Shown here: one piece after another, positions 9,873 through 17,976 of the stretch | How the letters are laid out: each line of letters begins with the position of its first letter | How positions within the stretch are numbered: the first letter of the stretch is position 1 | Assembly: GCF_947502415.1 (NCBI RefSeq) | Contig: NZ_CANMZV010000010.1 | Coordinates: forward strand, 122,286 to 186,285 | DNA from: an uncultured Photobacterium sp. | GTDB lineage: Bacteria > Pseudomonadota > Gammaproteobacteria > Enterobacterales > Vibrionaceae | Direction: 5' to 3' | DNA length: 64,000 nt | Made by a program: the position numbers and the translations under genes | The notes under the pieces: model-generated | What the model saw: the letters and a program-made list of their open reading frames with translations, nothing else | The model's database searches: none | Told to the model about the DNA's origin: nothing

Positions 9873-10341
9873 ATGATTTTGATTACAGGAGCAAGTAGCG
9901 GCCTTGGCGCTGCACTAGCGAAGTTATATAACGCGGACGGGAAGACGTTGCTGCGCTGCTGGATGGCCTTGAGCTGGTGCCGGATACGGTTATCCATTGT
10001 GCAGGTAGCGGGTATTTCGGTCCGATTGAGGAGCAGGATCCTCAGGCTATCAATGATTTAATTCAGAATAATGTCAGTTCGACTATCTATTTGCTGCGTG
10101 AGCTGGTCGCTCGTTATCGTAATCATAAAGTTAATGTTGTGATTGTGATGTCTACTGTTGCTCAGGTTGCCAAGGCGGGTGAATCAACTTATTGCGCCGC
10201 GAAGTGGGCGGTTAAAGGACTGGTGGAGTCTGTGCGGCTGGAGCCGAAGGGCAGTCCGATGAAGCCGCCATGATGCTCAAACAGGCCCTGATAGCAACTG
10301 AGCATGGCTTCGCCTCTGATATTACGATTAACCGGAATTAG
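9873..10341 (+). pseudogene. Short-chain dehydrogenase/reductase, disrupted by two internal deletions
   Basis: The start reads MILITGASSGLGAALAKLYN, the SDR TGxxxGxG cofactor motif. After about residue 26 the frame is lost, and the homologous reading resumes in another frame near 9947 with LLDGLELVPDTVIHCAGSG and runs through YCAAKWAVKGLVESVRLE, which keeps the YxxxK catalytic pair. A second jump near 10250 leads into a third frame (DEAAMMLKQALIATEHGFASDITINRN) that ends at 10341. About 40 residues are missing at the first junction and about 25-30 at the second, judged from the family layout. A functional product is unlikely. Confidence 0.8.
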
Positions 10342-10505
10342 CACTTTCCCCGACTGAGTTTATTTCTGAAAGCTTGCGCACCAGCAACTTCTTCCTGTGG
10401 ATAAAACGGGTATGGAGGTTGTTGTGCAGGCTTTTTTATTTTTCCATTAGGCGTATCATGCGCGCGGTTAGTATTTAAGTAAGAAGCAGTTCAACGGAGC
10501 AGCAA

Positions 10506-11048
10506 ATGAATATCGAGCTTGTTTGGAAAGAGTATCAGGCGGCAATCAGGGCTTTTTTACACTCACGGGTATCTGATGCCGATGATGTTGATGATTTGCT
10601 CCAGGATATTCTGATAAAAACCTACCAAAACCTGCATGCGATTAAAGAGCAGGCCAGTATTAAGTCTTGGCTTTTCCAGGTTTCAAGTAATGCCATTATT
10701 GATTTTTACCGGGATAAAGCAAAAACACGGGGACTAAGTTCTGATGACCTTTGGTATGAACAGAAAGATTCTGATATCAAAGAAGCTCTGTCTCCGTGCC
10801 TGCTTCCTTTTATTCAGGCGTTGCCAGCAGATATGTCTGAATTGATCTCCGCAATTGATGTGCATGGCCAGTCTCAAAAAGAGTATGCGGAAAAGCAGGG
10901 GATCAGCTACTCCACTTTGAAATCCCGGGTGCAGAAAGGTCGGATGTTATTGCGTAAATCCTTTGAAGATTGCTGCCTTCTCTCTATTGATCAGCACGGC
11001 AACGTCATAGATTGTGATTTAAAATCAAAGCATTGCAATAAATGCTAA
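10506..11048 (+). CDS. sigZ: ECF-type RNA polymerase sigma factor, SigZ family
   Basis: Alternative sigma factor of 180 residues. Region 2 (about 8-75) includes DDLLQDILIKTYQNL and IKSWLFQVSSNAIIDFYR. Region 4 (about 115-160) has SELISAIDVHGQSQKEYAEKQ and SYSTLKSRVQKGRMLLR. The C-terminus is rich in cysteine (FEDCC, VIDCD, KHCNKC), as in SigZ proteins. No anti-sigma gene lies next to it, so activity may be sensed by the cysteine tail itself or by a distant partner. CGGAG precedes the ATG by 7 nt. The GST-like gene 76 nt downstream, also with a Cys-rich tail, is a likely co-regulated partner. Confidence 0.88.
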   Translation: MNIELVWKEYQAAIRAFLHSRVSDADDVDDLLQDILIKTYQNLHAIKEQASIKSWLFQVSSNAIIDFYRDKAKTRGLSSDDLWYEQKDSDIKEALSPCLLPFIQALPADMSELISAIDVHGQSQKEYAEKQGISYSTLKSRVQKGRMLLRKSFEDCCLLSIDQHGNVIDCDLKSKHCNKC

Positions 11049-11124
11049 AAAAATTTGATTTTTCTTCGTCTTTTTCAATCTATCTTCGTCTTATAAGTAC
11101 TTTTGAAGACAATGAGAGAAAAAG

Positions 11125-11826
11125 ATGATCAAAGTAATTAGTTTTAAAATCTGTCCGTTTGTTCAACGTGTTACAGCCTTACTGGAAGCGAAGAACATTG
11201 CCTATGATATTGAGTACATCAGCCTGAAAGATAAGCCGCAATGGTTTCTCGATTTGTCTCCTAATGGTCAGGTGCCTGTTCTGGTCACCGAAAATGGTAC
11301 TGCGTTATTTGAGTCAGAAGCCATCGTTGAGTATATCAATGAGGCTTATGGATCGCTTGAGAGTGACGTGTCGCCAGAACAACGAGCAATCGATCGTGCA
11401 TGGAGTTATCAGGGGGCGAAGCAGTATCTTGTTCAGTGTGGTGCAATGAGAAGCCCGGATTGTGAAACCCTTGCAGAAAGATCGGTTAACCTTAGCAAAG
11501 CCTTTGCAAAGGCAGAAAAAGTATTAGGTGATGGCCCTTACTTTAAAGGTGAATCACTGAGCAATGTTGATATTGCCTGGCTGCCTTTACTTCATCGCGC
11601 TGATATTATTGAGAAGCATACCAAGTATGACTTTCTGTCCGATTTTCCGAAAGTGAAGGCATGGCAGCAGGCGTTAATGGCAACAGGATTGGCAGAGCGT
11701 TCTGTATCTGTTGATTTTGAAGGTGTGTTTACCGGTTTCTATCTGTCTGAGGCGACTTATCTCGGCAACGGTGGTGAAAGTTGTAGTAGCCAGTCTGCTT
11801 CACGTTGCAGCAGTAGCTGTTGTTGA
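11125..11826 (+). CDS. Glutathione S-transferase family protein with Cys-rich tail
   Basis: 233 residues. The N-terminal thioredoxin-like domain (about 1-76) carries the CPFVQR active-site segment at Cys10, PNGQVPVL (cis-Pro loop) and FESEAIVEYI, which contacts the glutathione gamma-glutamyl group. An all-helical C-terminal domain includes LSNVDIAWLPLL. The family name is secure; the reaction is not. The last 20 residues form a Ser/Cys tail ending ESCSSQSASRCSSSCC, with four cysteines, which is not part of the GST fold and suggests metal or thiol chemistry. It follows the SigZ gene by 76 nt, and its start has GAGAGAAAAAG upstream. Confidence 0.88.
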   Translation: MIKVISFKICPFVQRVTALLEAKNIAYDIEYISLKDKPQWFLDLSPNGQVPVLVTENGTALFESEAIVEYINEAYGSLESDVSPEQRAIDRAWSYQGAKQYLVQCGAMRSPDCETLAERSVNLSKAFAKAEKVLGDGPYFKGESLSNVDIAWLPLLHRADIIEKHTKYDFLSDFPKVKAWQQALMATGLAERSVSVDFEGVFTGFYLSEATYLGNGGESCSSQSASRCSSSCC

Positions 11827-11955
11827 TGCGATAAGGAAAAGAGCGGATTTTGACTTAATAGCTTCAGTTTGCTCAATACTTGAACGGTTGGTTCTGTGCT
11901 AATAAATTCACGCTTTACAAGTTTAATTTAAGGCCGTATCATCCGCCGCACTTAC

Positions 11956-12046
11956 GGAGAGATGGCTGAGTGGTTGAAAGCACCGGTCTTGAAAACCGGC
12001 ATACGTTTGTAGCGTATCTAGGGTTCAAATCCCTATCTCTCCGCCA
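11956..12046 (+). tRNA. tRNA-Ser (anticodon UGA), first copy
   Basis: Acceptor arms GGAGAGA (11956-11962) and TCTCTCC (12036-12042) pair fully, with discriminator G and encoded CCA at 12044-12046. The anticodon loop CTTGAAA gives UGA. The long variable arm (about 11999-12019) is typical of class II serine tRNAs, and the T-loop is GTTCAAATC. The sequence is identical to the copy at 53536-53626, including 12 nt of upstream flank. DNA to its right is a decayed foreign region. Confidence 0.97.
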
Positions 12047-12054
12047 CATTAAAG

Positions 12055-12082
12055 AAAACCGCTGAACTATCAGCGGTTTTTT
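12055..12082. terminator. Terminator downstream of first tRNA-Ser
   Basis: Stem AAAACCGCTGA (12055-12065) with TCAGCGGTTTT (12070-12080), 4-nt loop, then TT. A clearly related hairpin sits at 15208-15235 at the far side of the decayed siderophore region. Confidence 0.88.
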
Positions 12083-12615
12083 AGTTTCTGCACTTTGAAA
12101 ATGTCGCTCCATGATAAAAAGGTGGGACATATGTACTTGCTTAAAGAAACTAGTGATATTTATTTTTTCGCATCGCGATGCCTAGGGTTCGAATCCTTCC
12201 GAAAATTCCCTCTCATTTAGATTGAAATTACATGAAGTCGTGACTTTGATGCGATCACAGTATCTTGCCGAGGATACAGCGGTGTCAGTGGACATACCTA
12301 ATGTGTGTCATGATATTTACAGCCATCAGGTCGGTCGTGTTCACTCAGGGTGCTCAAAGAGATTCCTTTTTACATTTCCATCACTTGCGCAACTGTCTAA
12401 AGAAGAATATGTAACACTATTATTTTTTTACCAAGAATCTATATTTAAGGCGTTTTACCATAACGTGGGGTATATTTTTGGCTTTGATGCAGTATCAATG
12501 ATTGCAGCCTCATCATTGAAGCTGACGTTTAAAGTTCGGAAACCGTTATCCAACCGGTGGCCACTCGGCAAGAATGTGGATGTACATTATTGTTTTTACA
12601 TCACATCTGTTTTTA

Positions 12616-12732
12616 CGTTTGGGCTCTTGTCGTCATTTTCTTTCCGATATCATCCTACAGGTTGTTCGCCATTACGTTTCTTATAAACTCAGCTATCGTG
12701 AAATTGATGTTCCGCTTGCGCTTTTTCAATAA
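12616..12732 (+). mobile_element. IS6-family-like transposase fragment
   Basis: Translation in the frame of CGT at 12631 gives RHFLSDIILQVVRHYVSYK and then LSYREIDVPLALFQ before a stop at 12730-12732. The pattern (RHF.xDIIL..VR.Y..Y.LSYR-[DE]-[IL]) is the N-terminal zinc-binding/HTH start of IS6/IS26-type transposases. No start codon and no DDE domain follow, and I find no terminal repeats. It is a small remnant. IS6 elements often mediate the deletions seen in such regions. Confidence 0.55.
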
Positions 12733-12964
12733 GGCAATAGGCCATAATGTTTGACTAAAAATCAAGTCCCTTTAATGATTACTAGTATAGTTAAAAAATA
12801 AAATTAACTTAGAGGAGCAAATAAAGATAGAAGTGTTATTAATTAATGGAATGTTAATTGTGAATAAAAATAAGATAACCTCTACTTATATATTTGAGAA
12901 CAAGTTCTCGTTTATGTAATAAAGAACGAGTAACACGAAGTATTCCTCCTCTTTATGGTGTAAA

Positions 12965-12979
12965 TACTAACCATTATCA
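12965..12979. promoter_or_regulatory. Weak Fur-box-like site upstream of PKS remnant
   Basis: TACTAACCATTATCA matches the 7-1-7 Fur consensus TGATAATNATTATCA at 11 of 14 fixed positions. The right half is perfect. It lies about 50 nt upstream of the PKS fragment start. It is suggestive only, but agrees with the stronger site at 15108. Confidence 0.4.
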
Positions 12980-13026
12980 TGTAGAGTCTTTTCTCCGATA
13001 TCTCTGGGTATATGAAGGACTTATAC

Positions 13027-13218
13027 ATGGACATTGCTGTTGTCGGAGTTTCTTGCCGTTTTCCGTCAGATATTCATTCTGCGATTGATTTATGGGACTC
13101 TCTGAGTCGTCTCTATTCCTGTGTTTCACCCTTGTGTGAGCGTCGTGGGGAGGTATTCAAGCAGGCAAAAGGATCGGCTGCAATGTTAAAGGTACCATTT
13201 GATTATGTCGTTCTTTGA
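13027..13218 (+). pseudogene. Polyketide synthase ketosynthase N-terminus, truncated
   Basis: From ATG 13027 the frame reads MDIAVVGVSCRFPSDIHSAI and then DLWDSLSRLYSCVSPLCERR. This is the beginning of a modular PKS beta-ketoacyl synthase domain (IAVVGxxCRFP...LWxxL...xxxxV). About 40 residues after the start the match ends, and the frame stops at 13218 without the catalytic Cys-His-His. The intact protein would have been at least 1,000 residues. It lies next to fragments of an exporter and a thioesterase, which fits a lost NRPS/PKS siderophore cluster. An in-frame ATG at 13012 is an alternative start. Confidence 0.7.
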
Positions 13219-13453
13219 CGACTATCACACGATGATCGGAGATGGTGGTACCCGCTTTCAGGCGGCGAGTTTCAGCGGCTTTCTATTGCCCGTGCCTTGT
13301 TGAAGCACGCCGATATTCATCATTCTTGATGAAGCGACAGCGTCTCTTGATGTGGAAAACGAATATGCCATTCAACAGGCGATCGATGAAATATTCAAAG
13401 GCTGTATTGTATTGATTATTGCTCACCGGCTATCAAATGTGGCCAAGCCATAA
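13213..13453 (+). pseudogene. ABC exporter ATPase domain, C-terminal fragment with two frameshifts
   Basis: Pieces in two frames reconstruct HTMIGDGGTRF, then (S)GGEFQRLSIARALLKHADI (ABC signature), then IILDEATASLDVENEYAIQQ (Walker B and D-loop), then CIVLIIAHRLSNV (H-loop). One T is missing near 13258 and one base is inserted near 13315, compared with the expected frame. The transmembrane part and Walker A are absent, and the C-terminus ends early at TAA 13451. The SLDVENE form is common in YbtP/YbtQ-like siderophore ABC transporters. It is non-functional. Confidence 0.8.
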
Positions 13454-13484
13454 AACAAATTAACTCATAGTTAAGGGTAGATAT

Positions 13485-14675
13485 ATGCGTAATAAATTTG
13501 GTTTTATATATTTCTTCCTATTAATGGTTGGGGCTGGGCAGTCTATTGTCTTCGCCATTTTTCCGGCCTTGGCTCGTGAATTGATGATGACAGAATTGCA
13601 AACCGGGCTGGTGATCAGTGCGGCCGCTTTTGTTTCGTTTATTTCCTCACCTTTCTGGGGACGTCGCGTCGATAGGGCCGGCAGTAAACAATCATTAATG
13701 CTTGGGGTGGCAGGATACGCCATTTTTAATATGGCGTTTGCTTATGTGTTATGGGCTGCGATTGATTCTGAAATATCGGTGATAACGATCTTTTTATTGT
13801 TGGTATTAACACGTTGCCTGTTTGCATTTTTTACCGCCGCGATAATGCCTGCAGCACAAACCTATTTGATCTCCAACACCAGCGCCGAAGAACGGCCAGC
13901 GAAGATGGCGATGATAGGAATGATGTTCGGGCTAGGTATGATTATTGGCCCCGCAGCGGGGAGTGCAATGGTATCGGCAGGGATACTTGTTCCTATTGTA
14001 TTTAGTGCGCTCATCATGCTGCTACCGCTCCCGTTTGCGGTTCGCCAGATTAAAGGGACACCGCCTCAGCAAAGTCAGTCCGGCCCGATAGAGAAACTGC
14101 ACTTTACCGACGTTAAGATACGGTCATATTTCATCTTGATGGTGACTGTATACGCGATTTTTTCTGCAATACAGCAAACCATCGCCTTCTCGCTCCAGGA
14201 CTTGCTCTCATTTGATGCCGTAACTACAGCGCAGTGGGTAGGTATAGCCTTTATGATTTGCGCGATCACATCAGTTTTGTGCCAAGGTGTGGTTATTCAA
14301 AAATGGACGTTCAGTGGCAGTCATCTAATCACGATAGGTTTGTCATCGATATTGGTGGCTTTGGCTATCTTCTTCCTGGCTAAGGGCCTGGTTGGTGTAA
14401 TGGTTGCCTTTGCCGTGCTGGGCGTCGGTTTTGGTTTCGCCTATCCGGGCATTATCAGCAAAGCATCACTGTCGTTTTCAGCCCAGCTTCAGGGGCAGGT
14501 GACGGCAGCTCTTCAGGCCGCCATGTCATTGGGGTTCATTGCCGGACCGCTTATCGGAGCAGGTCTTTATGCCGAGATTGGAACTTGGGTCTACAGCGTG
14601 TTGTTATTGCTCCTTGTTATCGCCTCAATGTACGTGTGGTTTAGCCGGGAAAACGTCGTTGAAGAGCTTGCCTAG
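13485..14675 (+). CDS. MFS transporter, intact member of a decayed siderophore locus
   Basis: 396 residues and about 12 hydrophobic segments. The loop 2-3 motif is FWGRRVDRAGSKQSLMLG (G-x-x-x-D-R/K), with GMMFGLGMIIGPAAGS in the motif C region of helix 5. This is a drug/siderophore-type major facilitator. AAGGG lies about 11 nt before the ATG at 13485. Its neighbours are all fragments: KS and ABC pieces upstream, a truncated thioesterase downstream. MFS exporters of this type occur in yersiniabactin- and piscibactin-type clusters (YbtX/Irp8), so siderophore export or uptake is my inference. It may persist for another role or may simply not yet have decayed. Confidence 0.85.
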   Translation: MRNKFGFIYFFLLMVGAGQSIVFAIFPALARELMMTELQTGLVISAAAFVSFISSPFWGRRVDRAGSKQSLMLGVAGYAIFNMAFAYVLWAAIDSEISVITIFLLLVLTRCLFAFFTAAIMPAAQTYLISNTSAEERPAKMAMIGMMFGLGMIIGPAAGSAMVSAGILVPIVFSALIMLLPLPFAVRQIKGTPPQQSQSGPIEKLHFTDVKIRSYFILMVTVYAIFSAIQQTIAFSLQDLLSFDAVTTAQWVGIAFMICAITSVLCQGVVIQKWTFSGSHLITIGLSSILVALAIFFLAKGLVGVMVAFAVLGVGFGFAYPGIISKASLSFSAQLQGQVTAALQAAMSLGFIAGPLIGAGLYAEIGTWVYSVLLLLLVIASMYVWFSRENVVEELA

Positions 14676-14730
14676 GCTATGCACTGAACTTAAGGACTCG
14701 TGAATGAATAGAATGATGATAGTGTGATCG

Positions 14731-14982
14731 ATGGCTGTGTTATTGTTTCCTCCGAAAAACACGGCGTCAGTGAGGGTGTTCTGCTTTCCTTTTGCCGGTG
14801 GAAATGCGTCGGCCTATCTGAAGTTGATCTCTCAGTTACCCGAGTGGCTGGATGTTTTTCTGGTTGAGATGCCGGGCCATGGTACACGAGCGCAAGAAGC
14901 TCTGGTGAATGATATTCAGACGCTATCCGGTCAGTTATATCAAGAGCTGAAAGGCTATTGCGACAGGCCGTATGCATTGTGA
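14731..14982 (+). pseudogene. Type II thioesterase, truncated before its catalytic serine
   Basis: The frame reads MAVLLFPPKNTASVRVFCFP, then FAGGNASAYLKLISQLPEWL, then FLVEMPGHGTRAQE, then a stop after GYCDRPYAL. NRPS/PKS-associated type II thioesterases continue at exactly this point with FGHSMG, the nucleophile elbow. The Ser, Asp and His are therefore all lost and the protein cannot act. It lies 55 nt after the MFS gene in the same direction, the usual position in siderophore operons. Confidence 0.75.
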
Positions 14983-15107
14983 AGCTGAATTGATGGTGTG
15001 GCACATAATAATATTAATAACACCAGCGTTGTTTGTAGTAAGACTAACCAACTACGATAATGGCCATTGACGGTTTATTAAAAACACGCTTGGAGATTTA
15101 ACCCTCT

Positions 15108-15120
15108 AATGATAATCATT
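15108..15120. promoter_or_regulatory. Fur box
   Basis: AATGATAATCATT is a perfect 13-bp core of the classical 19-bp iron box GATAATGATAATCATTATC, a 6-1-6 palindrome. No gene begins downstream on either strand within a normal distance: the thioesterase fragment is to the left and the chemoreceptor terminator to the right. It looks like an orphan operator left after deletion of an iron-regulated gene. Confidence 0.7.
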
Positions 15121-15207
15121 TGTATTGGGTGGTGTGTTTTGTCACTAAACAGTGTTGCTTTCAATTAATTAATCTTGGCATACCTAGCCCTGTGATCTTT
15201 TTGACAA

Positions 15208-15235
15208 AAAAACCGCCGAATGATCAGCGGTTTTT
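15208..15235. terminator. Terminator at right edge of the decayed region
   Basis: AAAAACCGC (15208-15216) pairs with GCGGTTTTT (15227-15235), bidirectional, serving the chemoreceptor that ends at 15260 on the minus strand. Apart from a mismatch in the upper stem it is nearly the same sequence as the tRNA-Ser terminator at 12055-12082. Confidence 0.85.
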
Positions 15236-15259
15236 CTCTTTATGGTCTTACTGTCAGTT

Positions 15260-17335
15260 TTATTGCAATTTAAATTTGCTAACCAGCGCGCTTAGTTGGG
15301 CGTTGGCTGCAGAAAGGCTCTGGGTACTGTCAACGGTTGCCTGGCTGTTTTTAGTCAGTTCGTAAACCATCTCTTGTATATTGCTCATATTACGGTTGAC
15401 CTCTTCAGTTACTGAGCTTTGCTCTTCAGAAGCGGTGGCGATTTGTAAACTCAGATCGTTGATCTCAACAATTGAATTAGTCATCGCATCAAGGCTTTCA
15501 GAAACTTTGGCTGTATTCTCGGCCGTATTCTCACAGCTTGATTTAGTAACGTCCATGGCAGCGACGGCACTTGACGCATCTTCACGTAGCTTGGTCAGAA
15601 TCTCATTGATTTCTGCTGTGCTGGTTTGCGTGCGTGCGGCAAGCGAACGAACTTCATCGGCAACGACGGCAAAGCCTCGGCCTTGTTCGCCTGCACGTGC
15701 TGCTTCAATAGCTGCATTCAACGCCAGTAGGTTGGTCTGTTCAGCAATTTCACCAATCACACCAAGCACACTCACGATCTGCTGGGTATTTTCATTCATG
15801 GTGTTAATGCTGGTGGATGCAACACTCACTTCATCAACTAGGGCCATAACACTATTAGAAGCTTCTTCTACGATAGTTTTAGAAGTCATCGCCTCGTCAT
15901 TGGCCTTCTGGGTGTTGGTTGCTGTATCTGTTGCACTCTGCGCAACGGTGTCAGCTGTTGAACTCATTTCGGTAATAGCGGTAACAACCTGATCGGTTTC
16001 TGATGCGTGGTTAGCCAGAGCCTGGTTGTTGCGTTCTGATTGCTGGTTAAGCTCCTGGATGCCATCGGTGATGTGCGAAGAGGCTTGCGAGATATCCAGT
16101 ATCATTGATTGGAGATAGGTGATGAACTTGTTGACTGATTTGCCAATATCACCCAGTTCGTCATCCGAGACAATATTAATGCGCGAGGTCAAATCCGCTT
16201 CACCGGTTGAAAGGGTATCAATGCGCGCTTTGAGAACCACCAGACGTTTGATGATAGCGTTAAGAGAAATTATCGCAATAACGATGGCGGCAATAAGCAG
16301 TACCGCTGTAATGGTAATGCTCATGCTGACGTTTTCATCGAAAATCTCCTGAGTGGCGTCAGTCAGCCCTTTTTGAATGTTAAGGATGTCACTTTCGTAA
16401 GCGCCTGTTGCAATGACCCATCCCCATTCAGGGAATACTTTCTTTGCATAGACCATTTTATTTTCAGTTTGCTTGGTCGTCGGGTTTTCGAACGCGATTT
16501 TAACGAAAACATCCGACTTACCTTGAATCTGATTGGCAATCAGGCGTGTCGTTGAAGGGATAACTGTACCGATAATTTCTTTTTTCGGGTGAGCAAGAAT
16601 CTTACCGTCTTTGTTTTGTACCCAGAAATAGCCATTATCGCCGTATTTGCTTGAGCTTATTGTGTTGAGTGCGGCCTGTAACTTGTCATGTTTAAGCGTA
16701 CTGATGTATTCACCTGTGGCAATAACAAGATTCAGAGGTTCAAAGAAGACTGAAGCGGTGATTTTCTCTTCAATTTTGTTGGTGGTCGGGTTTAGGAAGT
16801 AATAGCTGCTAAAACCAATCGTACTGCCCTTAGCTGCATTTACGATGTTTTGCGCATAGTAGTTACCCTTTTTATCGGTTTTGTCAAATGAACTGGTACC
16901 GATAATTTTCTTATTCACACCGTTTGCAATATTGATAATCGAATCGGCGTCATAAGCTAAGATGTAACGGCCATTGTTCCAACGGTATTCATTAATGAAG
17001 GCATTAATATTTGCCTTTGCATCGTAAACGGAACCGCTATTCTGATAGATTTTTTCAATGGTATTGCGAAACGTTGTTATTTCTTTTCCTAATTCGCTTT
17101 TAATGCTCTCTAGTTTTGATTGTTCATAATAATCGGTGATTGAACGGCTGACAGTGTCAACTTGCCCCATTAAGTTGTCATTCATTAATTTAGCAACCTG
17201 GCGCTTTACATTATTACTTTCAACTTCCAGGACATTTTTTTCGGTATTTAATTGACTGGTAATGAAAAATCCCCCTAAAACAAGTAAGGGAATACACAAA
17301 AGTGCAGTGAGTTTCGTCTTTATTGTTAACTTCAT
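15260..17335 (-). CDS. Methyl-accepting chemotaxis protein with double Cache sensor
   Basis: Chemoreceptor of 691 residues. TM1 is about 9-25. A large periplasmic region of about 300 residues contains two similar PAS-like halves, one with [14 protein letters not shown] and one with [17 protein letters not shown], each followed by a VIATGxY strand; this is the double-Cache arrangement. TM2 is about 340-358, HAMP about 360-412, and a full signalling domain follows with [19 protein letters not shown] and [13 protein letters not shown]. It ends in [10 protein letters not shown] with no CheR pentapeptide. The ATG at 17335 starts the charged-then-hydrophobic N-terminus [13 protein letters not shown]; an upstream in-frame start adds 11 unlikely residues. 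Confidence 0.92.
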   Translation of the reverse strand: MKLTIKTKLTALLCIPLLVLGGFFITSQLNTEKNVLEVESNNVKRQVAKLMNDNLMGQVDTVSRSITDYYEQSKLESIKSELGKEITTFRNTIEKIYQNSGSVYDAKANINAFINEYRWNNGRYILAYDADSIINIANGVNKKIIGTSSFDKTDKKGNYYAQNIVNAAKGSTIGFSSYYFLNPTTNKIEEKITASVFFEPLNLVIATGEYISTLKHDKLQAALNTISSSKYGDNGYFWVQNKDGKILAHPKKEIIGTVIPSTTRLIANQIQGKSDVFVKIAFENPTTKQTENKMVYAKKVFPEWGWVIATGAYESDILNIQKGLTDATQEIFDENVSMSITITAVLLIAAIVIAIISLNAIIKRLVVLKARIDTLSTGEADLTSRINIVSDDELGDIGKSVNKFITYLQSMILDISQASSHITDGIQELNQQSERNNQALANHASETDQVVTAITEMSSTADTVAQSATDTATNTQKANDEAMTSKTIVEEASNSVMALVDEVSVASTSINTMNENTQQIVSVLGVIGEIAEQTNLLALNAAIEAARAGEQGRGFAVVADEVRSLAARTQTSTAEINEILTKLREDASSAVAAMDVTKSSCENTAENTAKVSESLDAMTNSIVEINDLSLQIATASEEQSSVTEEVNRNMSNIQEMVYELTKNSQATVDSTQSLSAANAQLSALVSKFKLQ

Positions 17336-17976
17336 GGCTTTTAATTCCCTGAATAATAAGGGGGACAATATTTAATGAGTATGGTTGTGTATGTTTTGGA
17401 TATAGTGAGTGTGCTAATTATAAAATGCTCAATTCGAACAGATCTATATATGGCATTAAACTATCGGCGGGAAAAATGTGATCTTGCTCTAAATAAATAG
17501 TTATTAAAAATAACCATTTGTATTATCAATTTGTTGTTGAACAATGCGTTGTCTATTGTTCTTCTATGCTGACTCAATACACTAAATTGATATATGCTTA
17601 CATATCTTGTTTTATTTTTGATGTGTTGCCTTAATTATTGGTCACATAAGGCAGAACTGTCTTATGCAATTGGTTTGGCTTGCTGGGCGGTATATTTAAT
17701 GAACATAACTTTTAAATGTAATCCTCATTGGTTTTGGTGGAATTATGACCAGGATGTCTATTTTTGCCTTGCTTTTTCTCCTTCCTGAATTAGAATCCTT
17801 GACCTTCTGCTTTGGAAGAATATGTATATATTTTGCATGACTAGCCAATAAGAACAATCAAAGGTGTGTAGTTATCATGATTGAACAGTTGTGAATCGCT
17901 CCCGTCAGTGAGCGACATGCAGTTTTTAGCTTTTCTTCCTTTTAAAGCGATATCCATTATTAAAGGGTCTGAACAA
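17336..17976. other. AT-rich intergenic region between divergent chemoreceptor genes
   Basis: 640 nt containing the 5' regions of both receptors. A 64-codon frame at 17594-17788 (hydrophobic, rich in Cys and Trp: MLTYLVLFLMCCLNYW...) lacks a ribosome site and shows no family match I recognise; I do not call it a gene. A frame upstream of 17977 adds 32 residues to the second receptor, but the better start is the internal ATG. I see no clear promoter. Confidence 0.4.

Larger units (their letters stand above)
12083..13026. other. Degenerate sequence between tRNA-Ser and the PKS remnant
   Basis: I see no intact gene. It contains a perfect 12-bp palindrome GCATCGCGATGC (12170-12181), directly followed by a T-arm-like CCTAGGGTTCGAATCCTT (12181-12198), which may be a decayed attachment site or tRNA remnant. 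A 154-codon frame at 12222-12686 starts with TTG, has no recognisable domain and overlaps an IS6-like transposase fragment in another frame. I treat it as not a real gene. The right part (12780-12960) is AT-rich with no other signal. Confidence 0.5.

Noticed and set aside
12222..12686. 154-codon frame downstream of the first tRNA-Ser
   Set aside because: It begins with TTG, has no domain I recognise, and overlaps an IS6-like transposase fragment readable in another frame. It lies in a region where all neighbours are decayed.
17594..17788. 64-codon hydrophobic frame between two chemoreceptor genes
   Set aside because: It has no ribosome site, odd Cys/Trp composition and no recognised family, and sits in an AT-rich promoter region.
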